Positions 1 to 7,700 of a stretch of DNA of 9,720 nucleotides are shown here, one piece after another (position 1 is the stretch's first letter; every line of letters begins with the position of its first letter). The notes under the pieces are model-generated. The model saw only the letters and a program-made list of their open reading frames with translations, did not search any database and was not told the DNA's origin. This stretch comes from Deltaproteobacteria bacterium (GTDB taxonomy: Bacteria; Desulfobacterota; Desulfobacteria; Desulfobacterales; ETH-SRB1), in the NCBI GenBank assembly GCA_003647525.1, contig QMMZ01000035.1, positions 1 through 9,720 on the forward strand. Direction: 5' to 3'. The position numbers and the translations under genes are program-made.

Positions 1-108
1 AAGTTTACAATTATCACATATAAGCCCGTCATTTGTATCGTTAATATATATATCGCCTTTACACTTTGGACATGCAAGTATATTAAGAAGCTCTTTACTT
101 AACGCCAT
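1..108 (-). CDS. Trm112/YcaR (UPF0434) family small zinc-ribbon protein, N-terminal part
   Basis: The first 36 codons are present and the gene runs off the left edge. It begins MALSKELLNILACPKCKGDI, followed by a second Cys pair (CDNC). Cys13, Cys16, Cys31 and Cys34 form the two halves of a zinc ribbon, and the LLxILACPxCKG opening is characteristic of the Trm112/YcaR family. Members are usually only about 60 to 70 residues, so roughly half is visible. Trm112 proteins activate methyltransferases, while the role of the short bacterial YcaR type is not well defined. In Escherichia coli, ycaR lies next to kdsB (lpxK-ycaR-kdsB), and here it follows kdsB on the same strand, which supports the assignment. 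A Shine-Dalgarno AAGGAAA (121-115) sits 6 bases before the ATG. A promoter at 310-282 may transcribe it separately from kdsB. Confidence 0.85.
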   Translation of the reverse strand, partial: MALSKELLNILACPKCKGDIYINDTNDGLICDNCKL

Positions 109-128
109 GATTGCTTTCCTTATATTTA

Positions 129-234
129 TATAGACTTTCAGATAAATAATTTCACTATGTTATCAGTCGTCGACGTATAACCAATACGCCTTCCTCCTTC
201 TGGCCTTGTGAAATTAATTATCTGAAAGTCTATA
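129..234 (-). repeat. 106-base element with 27-base inverted-repeat ends, MITE-like or leader hairpin
   Basis: Arms 129-155 and 208-234 are reverse complements at 26 of 27 positions and enclose 52 bases. Inside lies a second small hairpin, CGTAT (174-178) and ATACG (184-188) with a 5-base loop, next to the palindrome GTCGAC (169-174). On the minus strand the interior starts with a purine-rich run containing GAAGGAGGAAGG. The ends read TATAGAC...GTCTATA, so a TA dinucleotide flanks each TAGAC/GTCTA terminus, as expected for insertion at TA by an IS630/Tc1-mariner-type transposase. No coding sequence is inside. The element lies in the predicted leader of the Trm112-like gene, 7 bases upstream of its Shine-Dalgarno sequence. 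Whether it is a mobile remnant, a regulatory hairpin or both cannot be decided here. Confidence 0.75.
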
Positions 235-281
235 GTTGGTGCTGATAAAACAAATATGCTCTGTTCTCATTAATAGAATTT

Positions 282-310
282 TTTATAACAGATAATAAAA
301 AGTTTGCCAA
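282..310 (-). promoter_or_regulatory. Predicted sigma-70 promoter for the Trm112-like gene
   Basis: On the minus strand, TTGGCA (310-305) is separated by exactly 17 bases from TATAAA (287-282). Each hexamer matches the consensus at 5 of 6 positions. It begins 14 bases beyond the kdsB stop and would start transcription near 275. That gives a leader of about 167 bases containing the 129-234 hairpin element. No experimental evidence is available. Confidence 0.5.
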
Positions 311-323
311 GCAGGTTATATAA

Positions 324-1067
324 TCAATTTTTTTCCTGAAGAATTTTGCTTACAGTCTTTATATCTTCCGGACGGTCAACACCTATACTTATATAATTTG
401 TTGTTACAACATGAATAGGAATTCCGTTTTCAAGCAGACGTAGCTGTTCTAGTTTTTCAATGGTCTCAAGACGACTTGGGCCAAGAATAACAAATTGTCT
501 TAAAATCCTCATGCGGAAGGCATACAAACCGATGTGACCATACAGCTCGCCTTCCTTGCCATCGCGGCTTGCAGGCACAGGCGAGCGTGAAAAATATAGA
601 GCCTTATGATCTTTAGCAAAAACTACCTTGACAAAATCGGGATTTTCAGCTTCCTTTGGACTAATTTTTCTTGCAAGAGTTGTCACATTTATATCATCTG
701 ATTCAAAGGGTTGAACAAGCTCGCTAAGCATAGCAGGGTCAAACGTGGGTTCGTCTCCCTGTATGTTAACAACAACCGCATCTTCTGGTACGCCTATTAT
801 TTCCGCTGCTTCCAGTACGCGGTCGGTTCCGCTTATGTGGTCATTGCGTGTCATAATTACAGGCACGTTCAGTTCTTTTGCATTCGAGGCTATCCGGTCA
901 TCATCTGTTGCTATCACGACTTGAGACAGCTCTGGACATTTTCTGGCACGCTCATAAACATGCCAGAACATTGGTTTCGCAAGTATCATGGCCAGCGGTT
1001 TTCCATTAAAGCGCTTAGAAGCATAACGTGCAGGGATTATGCCATAAAATTTTGGGAGGTTATTCAT
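324..1067 (-). CDS. kdsB: 3-deoxy-manno-octulosonate cytidylyltransferase (CMP-Kdo synthetase)
   Basis: KdsB couples CTP and Kdo to form CMP-Kdo and pyrophosphate in the cytoplasm, making the activated sugar that WaaA needs. The 247-residue product matches the family length (E. coli KdsB has 248). It shows the nucleotide-binding opening [16 protein letters not shown] (residues 10-25), the metal-binding motif NIQGDEP (101-107, Asp105), the ALYFSR block (156-161), GHIGLYAFR (177-185), LEQLR (206-210) and the terminal GVDRPED (229-235) with the second conserved Asp231. The gene follows waaA on the same strand after only 22 bases, so cotranscription is likely. No strong Shine-Dalgarno precedes the ATG, which may point to coupling with waaA translation. 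The start is supported because the conserved PAR motif begins at residue 12. Confidence 0.96.
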   Translation of the reverse strand: MNNLPKFYGIIPARYASKRFNGKPLAMILAKPMFWHVYERARKCPELSQVVIATDDDRIASNAKELNVPVIMTRNDHISGTDRVLEAAEIIGVPEDAVVVNIQGDEPTFDPAMLSELVQPFESDDINVTTLARKISPKEAENPDFVKVVFAKDHKALYFSRSPVPASRDGKEGELYGHIGLYAFRMRILRQFVILGPSRLETIEKLEQLRLLENGIPIHVVTTNYISIGVDRPEDIKTVSKILQEKN

Positions 1068-1089
1068 TTTAGGTTAAATATCTTTTGAA

Positions 1090-2361
1090 TTATAGAATTT
1101 CTCTTATAATGCTACATGTTTGGGCTGTACCACCCTGGCGGTTTTTTAGATACATGAGAGCTTTGTTAATCACATCTTCATGTGAAGGCGGCTCCTTTGT
1201 ATTTTCTATCAGAATATCAGCAATCTGCTTCCAGTTCAAAGCAATACGTACAAGGCCCTGTTTTACTATTTCGTTTCCTATCCAGTAAAAGTTATTCCAG
1301 TAGGGGCCTATAACGGGAATAACTCCGCCAGTTAAAGCTTCCAGAAAATTTTGTCCACCTAAAGGCGCAAGACTTCCGCCCACAAAAGCGGCATTTGAAT
1401 GCCTGTATGCAAAATTCAGCTCACCAAACGTATCCCATAAAATGATTGCGTCAGAAGGAACAAGAGTTTTTGCATTTGATCGCAATATAAAGGGTATTGA
1501 CAGGCGGCTCAAGGTATTTTCCCAGTGTTTTATCCTTTGCAGATGTCTTGGAAACAAACCAATAACTGTATTGGGTTGCCTGCGCCGTATATCAAGGATA
1601 ATCTTTTCAACTTTTGCTTCCTCTTCGCATCCTACAGATCCAAGAATTATTAAGTATGTGTCAGGAGCGATAATTTTTTCAATGGGGTCTGCTTTCTGTG
1701 GCAAGTTTTCTGTATACCCTAAACGGTCGAATTTTATATTTGGCATAACATTTACGTTTTTAGGACCAAATAATTTGGCAAATCGACCTGCATCATCTTC
1801 AGATATGGCAAAAATTTTATCTGGCCTTAGAGCGCGCCACAATGAAGGCCAGACAAGATACCTCTTTAAACTTTTTTCGGTTATTCTTCCATTTATAACA
1901 ATTGTTGTGCAAGCATATTTTTTTAATGTGCAGAGAAGACCCGGCCACATTTCAGATTCCAGAAGAACCATTATTTTAGGGCGGACCTGGTTTGCAGCTT
2001 TTTTCATAATGGACGGTTTGTCAAAAGGGAAGTACGCTGCAGATACATTTATTCCTCTGTGTTCCTTGAGAATATCTATAATTGATCGTTCGAGGATTTC
2101 TAAGCCCTGTTTAGTGTTGGTAGTTACTAAAATCCTGGTTGGAAATTCCGGCTTTAACTTTTTTATTAGTTCAACGGCCAGATATGATTCACCAACTGAA
2201 GCAGCCTGAATCCACAGTTCCGCTTTTGGTAACTTTTTTTTAAGTATCCTCTGCTCATATCCGTCAGCAAGACGTTTGTTTAATCTAAGTACCGGTATAA
2301 CTATTTTCCAGACTAAATCATAAACTCGTAAAAAAAATTTTATTGCTGATTTGTGAGAAAT
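1090..2361 (-). CDS. waaA: 3-deoxy-D-manno-octulosonic acid transferase (Kdo transferase), probable ATT start
   Basis: WaaA (KdtA, family GT30) transfers Kdo from CMP-Kdo to the lipid A precursor at the cytoplasmic face of the inner membrane. Read from the ATT at 2361-2359 the protein has 423 residues, against 425 in E. coli. A hydrophobic N-terminal anchor spans about residues 7-27. WIQAASVGES (50-59) carries the proposed catalytic base Glu58. Then come LLESEMWP (133-140), the PRH motif (271-273), and DTFGELNFAYRHSNAAFVGGSL. The usual GGHN reads GGQN (335-338). No ATG, GTG or TTG lies in frame between the upstream stop (2379-2377) and the ATG at 2007. Starting there would remove 118 residues, including the anchor and Glu58. 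AGGAG at 2374-2370 sits 8 bases before the ATT. kdsB follows 22 bases downstream. The family is certain; the exact start is likely. Confidence 0.92.
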   Translation of the reverse strand: MSHKSAIKFFLRVYDLVWKIVIPVLRLNKRLADGYEQRILKKKLPKAELWIQAASVGESYLAVELIKKLKPEFPTRILVTTNTKQGLEILERSIIDILKEHRGINVSAAYFPFDKPSIMKKAANQVRPKIMVLLESEMWPGLLCTLKKYACTTIVINGRITEKSLKRYLVWPSLWRALRPDKIFAISEDDAGRFAKLFGPKNVNVMPNIKFDRLGYTENLPQKADPIEKIIAPDTYLIILGSVGCEEEAKVEKIILDIRRRQPNTVIGLFPRHLQRIKHWENTLSRLSIPFILRSNAKTLVPSDAIILWDTFGELNFAYRHSNAAFVGGSLAPLGGQNFLEALTGGVIPVIGPYWNNFYWIGNEIVKQGLVRIALNWKQIADILIENTKEPPSHEDVINKALMYLKNRQGGTAQTCSIIREIL

Positions 2362-2369
2362 GGGTTTTT

Positions 2370-2374
2370 CTCCT
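2370..2374 (-). promoter_or_regulatory. Shine-Dalgarno sequence that fixes the waaA ATT start
   Basis: AGGAG on the minus strand lies 8 bases upstream of the ATT at 2361. It is one of the best ribosome-binding sites in the window, and nothing else downstream of it looks like a start codon. The reading frame closes at a TAA (2379-2377) only 5 codons before the ATT, so a start further upstream is impossible without a frameshift. Confidence 0.7.
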
Positions 2375-2394
2375 GTTTAAAAAATTTGACTCTC

Positions 2395-2423
2395 AAAATA
2401 TAAAACAAATATCATAATGTCAA
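2395..2423 (-). promoter_or_regulatory. Predicted sigma-70 promoter for waaA-kdsB
   Basis: On the minus strand a perfect TTGACA (2423-2418) is followed after 17 bases by TATTTT (2400-2395). An alternative -10, TATATT at 2402-2397, has 15-base spacing. Transcription would start near 2388, giving a leader of about 27 bases to the ATT start. This position independently argues that translation begins near 2361 and not at 2007. Confidence 0.5.
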
Positions 2424-2450
2424 TGCCGCCTGGAAAGGACTCAAAGAAGA

Positions 2451-2479
2451 TTGACATGCAGTATTGAAATTAATAGTGT
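2451..2479 (+). promoter_or_regulatory. Possible sigma-70 promoter for the glycosyltransferase-kinase pair
   Basis: A perfect TTGACA (2451-2456) is followed after 17 bases by TAGTGT (2474-2479), a poor -10 with 3 of 6 matches. TAATAG (2471-2476) is an alternative with short spacing. The site faces away from the waaA promoter and would give a leader of about 85 bases containing the hairpin at 2523-2549. The strong -35 with weak -10 could suit an activated promoter, but that is inference. Confidence 0.35.
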
Positions 2480-2522
2480 ATCGGCAAAACAAAATCACCT
2501 TGAATCCCCCTTCAAAATGGGA

Positions 2523-2549
2523 CATTAAAGGGACAGCCCTAAGTTAATG
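2523..2549 (+). repeat. Bulged hairpin, REP-like, in the glycosyltransferase leader
   Basis: CATTAA (2523-2528) pairs with TTAATG (2544-2549), and AGGG (2529-2532) pairs with CCCT (2537-2540) around a 4-base ACAG loop. This gives a 10-base-pair stem broken by a 3-base AAG bulge (2541-2543). An imperfect palindrome with a one-sided bulge resembles REP or IS200/IS605-type subterminal hairpins. It ends 22 bases before the glycosyltransferase ATG and has no terminator-like T-run. No other copy was seen in this window, so a dispersed-repeat identity is not shown. Confidence 0.5.
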
Positions 2550-2571
2550 ACATTGATCATCAAAGGCTATA

Positions 2572-3696
2572 ATGAAAGTTGCACTTGTATGTAAAAAATA
2601 TTCTCTGCAAGAGGGTGGACTTGAAAGATATACATATTTTTTAAGCCGCGAATTGATTCGCGCGGGCCACGAGGTCCATATCTTTGCCAATAGTTGGCAG
2701 GAGGAACCAGGTGTCATTATTCATCGTGTGCCGTTGGTTCGCCTATCTTCTCCCGCCAAGAATCTCTCCTTTGCCTTTTTTGCAAACCAGGCTCTATCGA
2801 AAATGAAATTCGATATAATTCACAGCATGGAAAGAATTTACTATCAGGATATATTCAGGGTTTCAGATGGCATTAATCCTGTCCAGATGGAGCAAAAATA
2901 TCCCCACCCTGTTGTTCGTTTTATTAAAAAGATTGGCTCCAGACGGATAGCTCTGAGTTATTTGGAACACAGAATATTTGTGGATAAAGGGTGTAAAATC
3001 GTCATGACTAATTCCGGGCTTGTCAAAAGAAATATTGTTGAGCATTACAGGGTGGATTCTGAAAACATAGTTGTAATTTACAATGGGGTGGATACATCAA
3101 GATTTAATCCCAAGGTAAAAGAGAAGTTCAGAAAATCTTTAAGGGAAAAGTACGGCATAAAAAAAGAAGAATTAGTCCTTATCTTTGTATCAAATAATTT
3201 TAAGCTAAAAAGGCTTGATTTAGTTTTAGAAGCCATGGCTTTTTTGAAAAATAACAAAATCAGGCTTTTTGTTATAGGAGCAGATAACCATAGAACATAC
3301 CAGAGATGGGCTAATAACAATAACCTGGGCGAACAGATTTTATTTCTTGGGCTCAAAAGTAATATAGAAAAATATTATGCCGGCAGTGATATATTTGTTT
3401 TACCTACGCTTTATGATGCCTTTGCAAATGTTTGTCTTGAAGCGATGGCCTGTGGCTTGCCTGTAATTACTACCGATTCCAATGGGGCAGCAGACCTTAT
3501 CAGTGATAATGAAAATGGTTATATACTTAAAACACAAAGAGCAGATGAATTAGCTGCCAGAATAAAAGCCCTTGAGCCACTATCGAACAGGACAAGAATG
3601 GGAGATAATGCGGCTGCAAAGGCAGCATGTTTTACAATGGAAAAACATGTAACGAAAGTACTAAAACTTTACGAAAGAGTCAGGTCTAAAGGCTAA
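2572..3696 (+). CDS. Family 4 glycosyltransferase, WaaG-like LPS core glycosyltransferase
   Basis: The 374-residue product has the two-domain GT-B layout of retaining family 4 glycosyltransferases. The N-terminal domain opens MKVALVCKKY and has the acceptor-side glycine loop EGGLERY (14-20), then GHEVHIFANSW (32-42), as in WaaG. NGVDTSRFNP (171-180) links the two domains. The C-terminal nucleotide-sugar domain holds VSNNFKLKRLD (206-216) and the E-x7-E-type motif DAFANVCLE (Asp282 to Glu290), followed by AMACGLPVITT. The first acidic residue is Asp, not the more usual Glu. WaaG adds the first outer-core glucose in E. coli, and the donor and acceptor here cannot be read from sequence. AAAGG (2562-2566) is the likely ribosome-binding site. 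The kinase gene starts 2 bases after its stop, so the two are almost surely translated together. Confidence 0.88.
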   Translation: MKVALVCKKYSLQEGGLERYTYFLSRELIRAGHEVHIFANSWQEEPGVIIHRVPLVRLSSPAKNLSFAFFANQALSKMKFDIIHSMERIYYQDIFRVSDGINPVQMEQKYPHPVVRFIKKIGSRRIALSYLEHRIFVDKGCKIVMTNSGLVKRNIVEHYRVDSENIVVIYNGVDTSRFNPKVKEKFRKSLREKYGIKKEELVLIFVSNNFKLKRLDLVLEAMAFLKNNKIRLFVIGADNHRTYQRWANNNNLGEQILFLGLKSNIEKYYAGSDIFVLPTLYDAFANVCLEAMACGLPVITTDSNGAADLISDNENGYILKTQRADELAARIKALEPLSNRTRMGDNAAAKAACFTMEKHVTKVLKLYERVRSKG

Positions 3697-3698
3697 GT

Positions 3699-4598
3699 AT
3701 GAAGGACTTTTCTTCGCAGATTGAATGCATAAAAAAAGATCATCTGATATTTAATAAAGATTATCTGGAAGTATTGAATGATATGCATTTTGATTCTTTT
3801 GAGTCTGTCTGGAAATATCAGGACGGCGAAACCATAAAAAAAATAAAAGCAAGGTCTGTAATACGTTTTGAAATTCAAACAGATAGCGGCAAAAAATATT
3901 TTTATTTAAAACAGCACAATACTGAATTTGCAGGGATAAAAAGAATTCTTGCTTTATTTTCTCCAAAACTGGTTTTATCTGAAGGTAAAAGAGAATTTAA
4001 AAATATATGTGATTTTCGTAAAGGCGGGCTTGGAACAGTTTCACCTGTTATCGCCGGGGAGAGATTCGTTAGGTTTTGCTGGGTACAATCTTTTCTCATA
4101 ACAGAAGATTTTTCTCCCTTTATTTCTCTTGAGTATATACTAAGAGACAATCCTGAATTTTTTATGGGGCAAAACGCTGGTGACAGAAAAAAAAAATTGA
4201 TTAACAGGATCGGTATTTTTGCCGGAAGGATGCATGAGAAAGGTTTCAATCACCGTGATTTCAATGCCACCCATATACTGCTTTATTATAAAGACAAATC
4301 CGATGCTCCCGATATAGCTCTTTTTGACCTTCAGAGAGTAGATAGAAGTCCCTTTTTTCGCTTTCGGTGGATAGTCAAAAGCCTTGCAGAATTGAACTAC
4401 ACATTACCCGAGGGTATTTTTGACAAAAAAGATAGAATTCCCCTTTTATTATCTTACAAAGGTGCGAAGAAACTTAATTTATGGGGCTGGTTACAATGGC
4501 TCTGGATAAAGAGAAAAACGGCTCGCATTAAGAGACACACTGAAAAGATGATGGCCAGAAGAAAAGAAAGAAGACAAAGAGGATTGATTGAAAGATAA
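3699..4598 (+). CDS. Lipopolysaccharide core kinase, WaaP/InaA (Kdo/heptose kinase) family
   Basis: This 299-residue protein has the features of the small eukaryote-like kinases that phosphorylate LPS core sugars on the cytoplasmic side. YLKQH (69-73) supplies a probable ATP-binding Lys71, and Glu99 in GKREF is a candidate partner. MHEKGFNHRDFNATHILL (178-195) is the catalytic loop with Asp187, and ALFDLQRVD (207-215) carries the metal-binding Asp210. WaaP uses an HRD loop and an IDLHR motif in the same order. The C-terminal tail (about 271-299) is very basic, with 14 Lys or Arg in 29 residues, which may bind acidic membrane or LPS. The ATG lies 2 bases past the preceding stop, implying translational coupling. 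Heptose and Kdo are both possible targets. The family is sure; the substrate is not. Confidence 0.87.
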   Translation: MKDFSSQIECIKKDHLIFNKDYLEVLNDMHFDSFESVWKYQDGETIKKIKARSVIRFEIQTDSGKKYFYLKQHNTEFAGIKRILALFSPKLVLSEGKREFKNICDFRKGGLGTVSPVIAGERFVRFCWVQSFLITEDFSPFISLEYILRDNPEFFMGQNAGDRKKKLINRIGIFAGRMHEKGFNHRDFNATHILLYYKDKSDAPDIALFDLQRVDRSPFFRFRWIVKSLAELNYTLPEGIFDKKDRIPLLLSYKGAKKLNLWGWLQWLWIKRKTARIKRHTEKMMARRKERRQRGLIER

Positions 4599-4664
4599 GA
4601 GAATCCTGTAACAAATGTTTGGAAGCGGTAATGTTAAATGTCACAAAAAATAACACACCACATA

Positions 4665-4691
4665 TTGTATTCAATTGGTCAAAATTATACT
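4665..4691 (+). promoter_or_regulatory. Weak candidate promoter for smc
   Basis: The 182-base gap 4599-4780 is AT-rich and separates the LPS genes from smc. TATACT (4686-4691) is a good -10, but the only -35-like hexamer, TTGTAT (4665-4670), is weak and the spacing is 15. The smc ribosome-binding site AGAGGA lies at 4766-4771. No convincing terminator for the kinase gene was found in the gap. Confidence 0.25.
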
Positions 4692-4780
4692 TTACCTTGT
4701 GTTTTTTTCTTTACGAGCATCTATTTTTCTGCTAAAAATATATAAAATACTATGGACAAAATATAAGAGGATATTCTTAT

Positions 4781-7700
4781 ATGAAACTAAAAAAACTGGA
4801 ACTTACAGGATTTAAATCATTTTCTGAAAAATCCAGCATTGAATTTCCTGCCGGCATTTCTGCAGTTGTAGGGCCCAACGGTTGTGGCAAGAGCAATATC
4901 GTTGACGCGCTTAGATGGGTTATGGGGGAACAAAGTGTTAAGCAGCTTCGCGGCAAGGCGATGGAAGATGTCATATTTTCCGGCTCCAACGGGAAACCAC
5001 CGCTTAACATGGCCGAAGTATGCTTAACGCTTTTAAATGACAATGGTACTGCTCCGGAGGAATTAAAGGACTTCACTGAAATAATGTTAACCAGGCGGCT
5101 CTATCGCTCTGGTGAAAGTGGATATTTCATCAACAAGCAGCCATGCAGATTAAAGGATATACATAACATTTTTCTGGGAAGCGGCCTTGGAACAAAATCA
5201 TATTCAATAATTCAGCAGGGAAATATTGGAGCTATTACTGAGGCAGGGCCTGAAGAAAGAAGGTTTTTTATTGAGGAGGCCGCAGGAATTACCAGATATA
5301 AAAACCGAAAAAAAGAAGCTCTAAGCAAAGTTCAGACCACAAAGCAGAACCTTCTGCGCATAAATGATATAATTAATGAAGTACAAAAGCAGATGGCCGG
5401 CCTTAAGCGCCAGGTTAAAAAAGCCGAAATCTACAAAAATTATCAAAAGCGCATAAGAGAACTGGATATCCTGCTTTCTTTTGCAAAATTTGATGATTAC
5501 TCTCTTCAAATCCGCCAAACCGAGTCTCTATTAAAAGATCTTAATGATACAGACATAGAGCATACATCCAAAATAAAAAAACTTGACGCTGCTGTTGAAG
5601 ATATAAAATTTCAACTCTCACAAAAAGAACAGGAAATCTCGGAACAAAAATCTCAAAAATTTGAAATGCATCTAAGCATAGACAGAATAGAAAACGACCT
5701 TACACATCTTCGCAGAGAAATGGAAAATTTTTCCAGCGAAGCCATAAGACTTGAAGCTGCAAGAAAGGAAACAGAAGAAAAAAACAAAAACATTATCACC
5801 GAGATTGCTCAAATAGAAACCCAGAATACAAAACTTAAAGACAATATAACAGATGTGAAATCAAGTCTTGAGCAGGAACGATCCGCATCACAAAAAACAA
5901 GAGATCAATTGTCTGAACTGAAAAAGAGACTCGAAAATTATAAAACACATCTAATGGAGCTGGTTGCCAAAGAAGCACGATACAGAAACATCTATCAAAA
6001 TGCGGCAAGCAACAGGGAAAACATAAAGAGACGGTTAAAAATAATAGATGAAGAAGAAGTTAGAGCAAAGAAGAAATTAAAGGAAACACAAAAATATTCC
6101 ATAAAAGCAAAAGAGCATCTGAAAGAACTAAAACTGGAACTAAATGGTCTGAATGAAAGCATTGAAATTAAACAGGAAGAACTTGAGCGGAAGAGTACGG
6201 AACTTGGCAAAAAGGTTAAACTCGTCCAGACAATTGAACTTGAAAAAAATAAGCTGAAATCAAAATTTAATGCTTTAAAGAAGATGGCAGATAACTTTGA
6301 ATGGTATAAAGATGGCGTCAAGGCCATAATGAAAAAATATTTAAATAAAGAAACTACAAACAACTCCTTGGGAAATAATGCTATTCTTGGATTAATGGCA
6401 GATATTATCGAACCCGAGCCTTCTTTTGAAACAGCGGTGGAAGCTGCTCTTGGAGAATCCTTACAGTACATACTGGTTAAGGATCAAAAAACGGGACTTG
6501 ACGCTATAAACTATCTCCAGTCCAATAGTGCAGGCCGCAGCGGATTCATTCCTGTTTCATCCATTAAAAACACAGGATATAATCTTTCTGAAAATTCCAA
6601 TACACTAAAATATCTTTTGGAACATATTGCAGTAAAACCAGGGTTCGAAAATATTGCAAAATCTTTTTTAGAAAATGTAATTGTTACCACAGATATAGCA
6701 GAAGCTATAACGATAAATAAAAGTAATGACAATTGCCAAACAATTGTTACAAAAAACGGCGATATTATTTCCTCTCAAGGCATACTGATCGGCGGCAGCA
6801 AAGATAATTTGTCGGGCATTCTTGCAAAAAAACAGGAACTAAAAGAACTTGAAGGCAGGATTGAAAGGATAAATAAAAAGCTGGAATCTACCAGTCTTGA
6901 TAAAAAAGAACTTGAATCCAAAGTCCGCCTTATTGAAAGCGATCTGCAAAAACTGATAGAAAATAAAAATAAAACCATCCAAAACAAAAGCGAAGCAGAA
7001 AAAAAACTTTATAAAGCAGACGAAGATGAAAAGTACGCCCAAAAGCACCTTGAAATAACAAGTCTGGAGCAGGAACATCTCATGGGAGAAGAGATTGATA
7101 TTGATGAAGAGATGGTCAGGTATGACAAAGAACTTGCAGAAATAACCAATGAAGTTGAGACCGAACAGCACAAAGTCACAGAAACTTCAGAAAGAATCAG
7201 TTTTGCCTCTGATGAAATGGAAAATTTTAATCAAAGGATAATGGATCTTAAGCTCAAGCTGACGGCTCTCAATGCTGGAATAGAAAACAATTATAATACA
7301 TTAAAACGACTTGAAGAATTTAAAGATGAAGGGATAAAACAGTTCAAACAGCTTTCCGGGGAAATTGATAAGAAGCATCAAAAAAGAACCAATTCAAAAC
7401 AGAAAATTCAAGAATATGAAAAAATTCTTCCAGTCATGTATAACGATATGACGCGCCTTGAACAAGAACTTGAAAGAAATGAGGCTGATTATCATGCTAT
7501 TGACGACAGCCTTAAAGAAAATGATAATATTATTGCAAAGATACAAGATGAACGTGAAAAGACCTTGCAGAAAATTCGCCTGCTTGAGATAGAACGATCC
7601 CAAAGGCGTATTAAACGGGAAAATATTGCGAATCACTTGGAATCAGCCTATCGCATTTCGCTTTCCGACTTGAGATCAGAATTAAAAGATAAGGCTGAAA

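Noticed and set aside
711..1088. Plus-strand open frame of 125 codons opposite kdsB
   Set aside because: Antisense to conserved KdsB motifs, with a Tyr/Cys/His-rich translation of no known type.
1090..2007. waaA read as a 305-residue gene starting at the ATG at 2007
   Set aside because: The in-frame sequence upstream encodes the conserved WaaA N-terminus including the SVGE catalytic glutamate, and no ribosome-binding site fits the 2007 start.
1442..2209. Plus-strand open frame of 255 codons opposite waaA
   Set aside because: It lies wholly antisense to a well-conserved WaaA frame and its translation shows no recognisable family, so it is a shadow of the codon pattern of waaA.
4599..4780. 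Possible small RNA or small gene in the gap between the kinase gene and smc
   Set aside because: No open frame with a ribosome-binding site, no stable hairpin and no clear promoter-terminator pair was seen.
5995..7636. Several minus-strand open frames of 70 to 158 codons within smc
   Set aside because: They mirror the Lys/Glu-rich coiled-coil codons of smc, giving Phe/Ser/Leu-rich translations typical of antisense shadows.
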